Positions 62,118 to 64,000 of a stretch of DNA of 64,000 nt are shown here, one piece after another. This stretch comes from Manduca sexta (lineage: Eukaryota; Arthropoda; Insecta; Lepidoptera; Sphingidae). The stretch covers positions 3,038,001-3,102,000 of the forward strand of contig NC_051132.1 of assembly GCF_014839805.1 (NCBI RefSeq), given 5' to 3'. Within the stretch, counting starts at the first letter, position 1. Each line of letters begins with the position of its first letter. Made by a program: the position numbers and the translations under genes. Below the pieces are notes generated by a model. The model was not told the DNA's origin, searched no databases, and saw nothing but the letters and a program-made list of their open reading frames with translations.

Positions 62118-62944
62118 CTGCGAAATACAAATAAAAACCATAAATCCCTGTTAATAAACACCTATACTAGCCCAGTTTATCCCCGTTGAAGAGATAGAGG
62201 CTGATATAATGAACTCATAGATCGCTGTTACAATATATTATGTTCCATAATCGTAGAAAATATTGAGCAACGTTCTAAACGGACCAAAATATTGTTTGCA
62301 GATGTTGTTTGGGAGAAGAAATAGCCGTGGCAGTAGTACCCAACTGTCCAGACGACGATAGTTCACGCGAGCACTACATTTTTTAATAGTTTTGTTGCAA
62401 GCAATTTAGTGTAGTTGCAAATTAAAATGACGTATTTTAGGAGAAGGTTCACGGATTCAACAGTTTTAGGGGAATTTTCAATATGAAAAATGAACCATTA
62501 TCCATATTAAAAAAAAAAAACGAAACAAGCAAAGTAAAGATAACTTTTCGAAAAATATGATGTTTCAATCTGTTGTTCTATATTTATTATAAATTTGAAA
62601 TAGATATCTTCTAAAAATTCGATTAGCGTCCTGTTTTTTTGGGGAGAGCGACTTAATTTTCTATACAAACTAAATTATCTTATAAAATACAGATAATAGT
62701 AAGTACTTATATAAAATAATACTTAAACATACGGTGAACGGCAATGTGGCAAATTCCGGGTTAATATAAAAACTGGACAATTTACTGATAAATATTTAAA
62801 TAACTTCATTGTAAATTTTGCATTTACTGTAATTTTTAATGTAGGTTAGAATGAGTGTCACAACATGTTAAATTCGTAAAATATCTGTAGTTTTGTCAAT
62901 GGATAAGGTTTCAGTCAAGAAGCTTGTTTCATTTTTACCATAGA

Positions 62945-63159
62945 AGTGTTAATGATTTCTTATATTTACGCGAATGTTAGACATTGAAATTAAACTAATT
63001 TTCCGGATTCTATCGCGGTTTTTTGTTTTTTATTTTTCTCCCGATGTTTCGAAGACTTTGCAGCCTTCATGGTCACGGGGAGACTGAGGTGTTGTTCATC
63101 CGCAAAGTCAAAGTTACAATATCTACCTACATTTTACAATTATACAACTTTTTAAAATT
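62945..63159 (-). repeat. Penelope-like element, region beyond the endonuclease
   Basis: Contains ttctcccgatgtttcgaaga and ctttgcagccttcatggtca. The same block occurs alone at about 26670-26760, 28196-28310, 35400-35560 and 37060-37150, so it is the terminal part of this element family left behind by truncated copies. Confidence 0.65.
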
Positions 63160-64000
63160 TTAGCTGTTGGTGGTCCGATCTACGCAGAATGAGCTCACAG
63201 TGTCTTGAAGTCTGGCAGCCGGTCTTTTGGGTTCCGATTTAATTAAATGTAGAACTGGATCCCAGGCTTGTGCAAGCTTCCAACCATCTTCCCTATTGAA
63301 ATTAGGATGTTTTTAATTTCAATAGCCTCGCGAATCATCCTGGGCAGGAATCGGTGTTCTTTGGCGAGGATTTGTGGCTTGTCTAGTCGCAGATAATGAT
63401 TGGCGCCTCCTTCAGAGTGTTCAGCGACTGCAGACTTCGTCGAGCGTCGGTGTTTCACGTCAGCTATATGTTCTTTTACGCGGGTCCCTATATTTCTTTT
63501 TGTTTGCCCGATATAAGAGAGACCACAGTTGCAATCTATTTTGTATACTCCCGGTTCTTGTAGAGGTATATGACACTTGACAGGTGGTAAAATTGACTAA
63601 TCTTCTTAGGCGGCTTAAAATAAGTTTTTATGGAAGCACGCTTCAGGATGTAGCCAATCTTGTCGGTGACTCCTCTTACATATGGTAATACAACCGGAAC
63701 ACGTTCAACTGTGGCTGGTTTCACTCGGTTTCTGTGACGGCGGCGTGGAATTTGGAGCTTGTTGTCTCGCAGTACTTGCTTGACATGTTGCAGCTCAGCG
63801 GCCAGGTGTTTCTCGTCACAGATTCCTTGTGCTCTCTGAAACAAAGATTTGCCCACGGTAGCTAACTGTTTTGGATGGTGATGAGATTCACCGTTCAGAT
63901 ATTTATCAGTATGGGTCTGTTTCCGATACACAGTATGACTTAAGGTCTGATTAGGATTACGGATGATTAAAACATCTAAGAAAGCAAGAGATTTATTGTG
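63160..64000 (-). mobile_element. Penelope-like retroelement, RT C-terminus plus GIY-YIG endonuclease (frameshifted, runs off right edge)
   Basis: From the right edge: HTVYRKQTHTDKYLN, then GESHHHPKQLATVGKSLFQR, LPYVRGVTDKIGYILKRA and KTYFKPPKKISQF, the C-terminal RT and thumb of Penelope-like elements. After a frame change near 63580: VYKIDCNCGLSYIGQTKRN and TRVKEHIADVKH, the GIY-YIG nuclease (here VYKID...SYIG). After a second change near 63310: KHPNFNREDGWKLAQAWDPV, ending DRTTNS and TAA at 63160-63162. Two frameshifts mean this copy is dead. Penelope-like elements retrotranspose using the GIY-YIG nuclease to nick the target; the N-terminal part lies outside the window. Confidence 0.85.

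Noticed and set aside
61973..62161. 62-codon frame with an ATG at 62161
   Set aside because: Only the part from 62117 to 61997 is exon; the upstream codons are intron, given the acceptor TTCGCAG and the alignment to the OTC N-terminal helix.

Overview
The window looks like nuclear DNA of a moth or butterfly (ditrysian Lepidoptera). It is AT-rich, its genes are split by short exons with GT/AG introns, and it carries many interspersed repeats of types familiar from lepidopteran genomes: tRNA-headed SINEs, Helitron-like elements ending in a GC-rich hairpin plus CTAG, hAT, MITEs and a Penelope-like retroelement. The organism call rests on recognition of these features, not on any search.

Left part (1-42761, all minus strand): a tandem array of four facilitative sugar (trehalose-type) transporters of the MFS sugar-porter family. 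Gene A (exons 1-4 only, running off the left edge), gene B (7430-16136, 7 exons, 456 aa), gene C (22342-28579, 8 exons, 452 aa) and gene D (32758-42761, 7 exons, 447 aa) share the same exon skeleton (43-55/156/199/191/about 389/112/about 269 nt). They therefore come from tandem duplication. Gene C has one extra phase-2 intron that splits the long exon. The introns and spacers are filled with repeats, including a hAT copy that landed inside a SINE, Helitron-like elements with internal minisatellites, and a decayed transposon-like gene nested in intron 3 of gene D.

Middle (44898-46093): a 1.2 kb near-perfect inverted repeat. Both arms carry the same piece of protein-coding sequence around a 76-nt loop. 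It is either a foldback transposon or a source of long hairpin RNA.

Right part: a tandem trio of small PHD-finger/cysteine-rich proteins on the minus strand (48709-53842). The gene for mitochondrial ribosomal protein mS25 (mRpS25, two exons, plus strand, 54678-55685) starts divergently from the third of them. Next is a minus-strand gene (58135-62117 plus an uncertain first exon) for an ornithine-carbamoyltransferase-like protein. Its fold-defining segments are recognisable, but the carbamoyl-phosphate STRTR motif and the ornithine SMG motif are replaced, so it is probably a pseudoenzyme. The right edge is a frameshifted Penelope-like element with reverse-transcriptase C-terminus and GIY-YIG endonuclease.

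The most interesting items are the apparent carbamoyltransferase pseudoenzyme, the coding-sequence hairpin, and the PHD family with a second conserved Cx4CPANx5Cx4C cluster.
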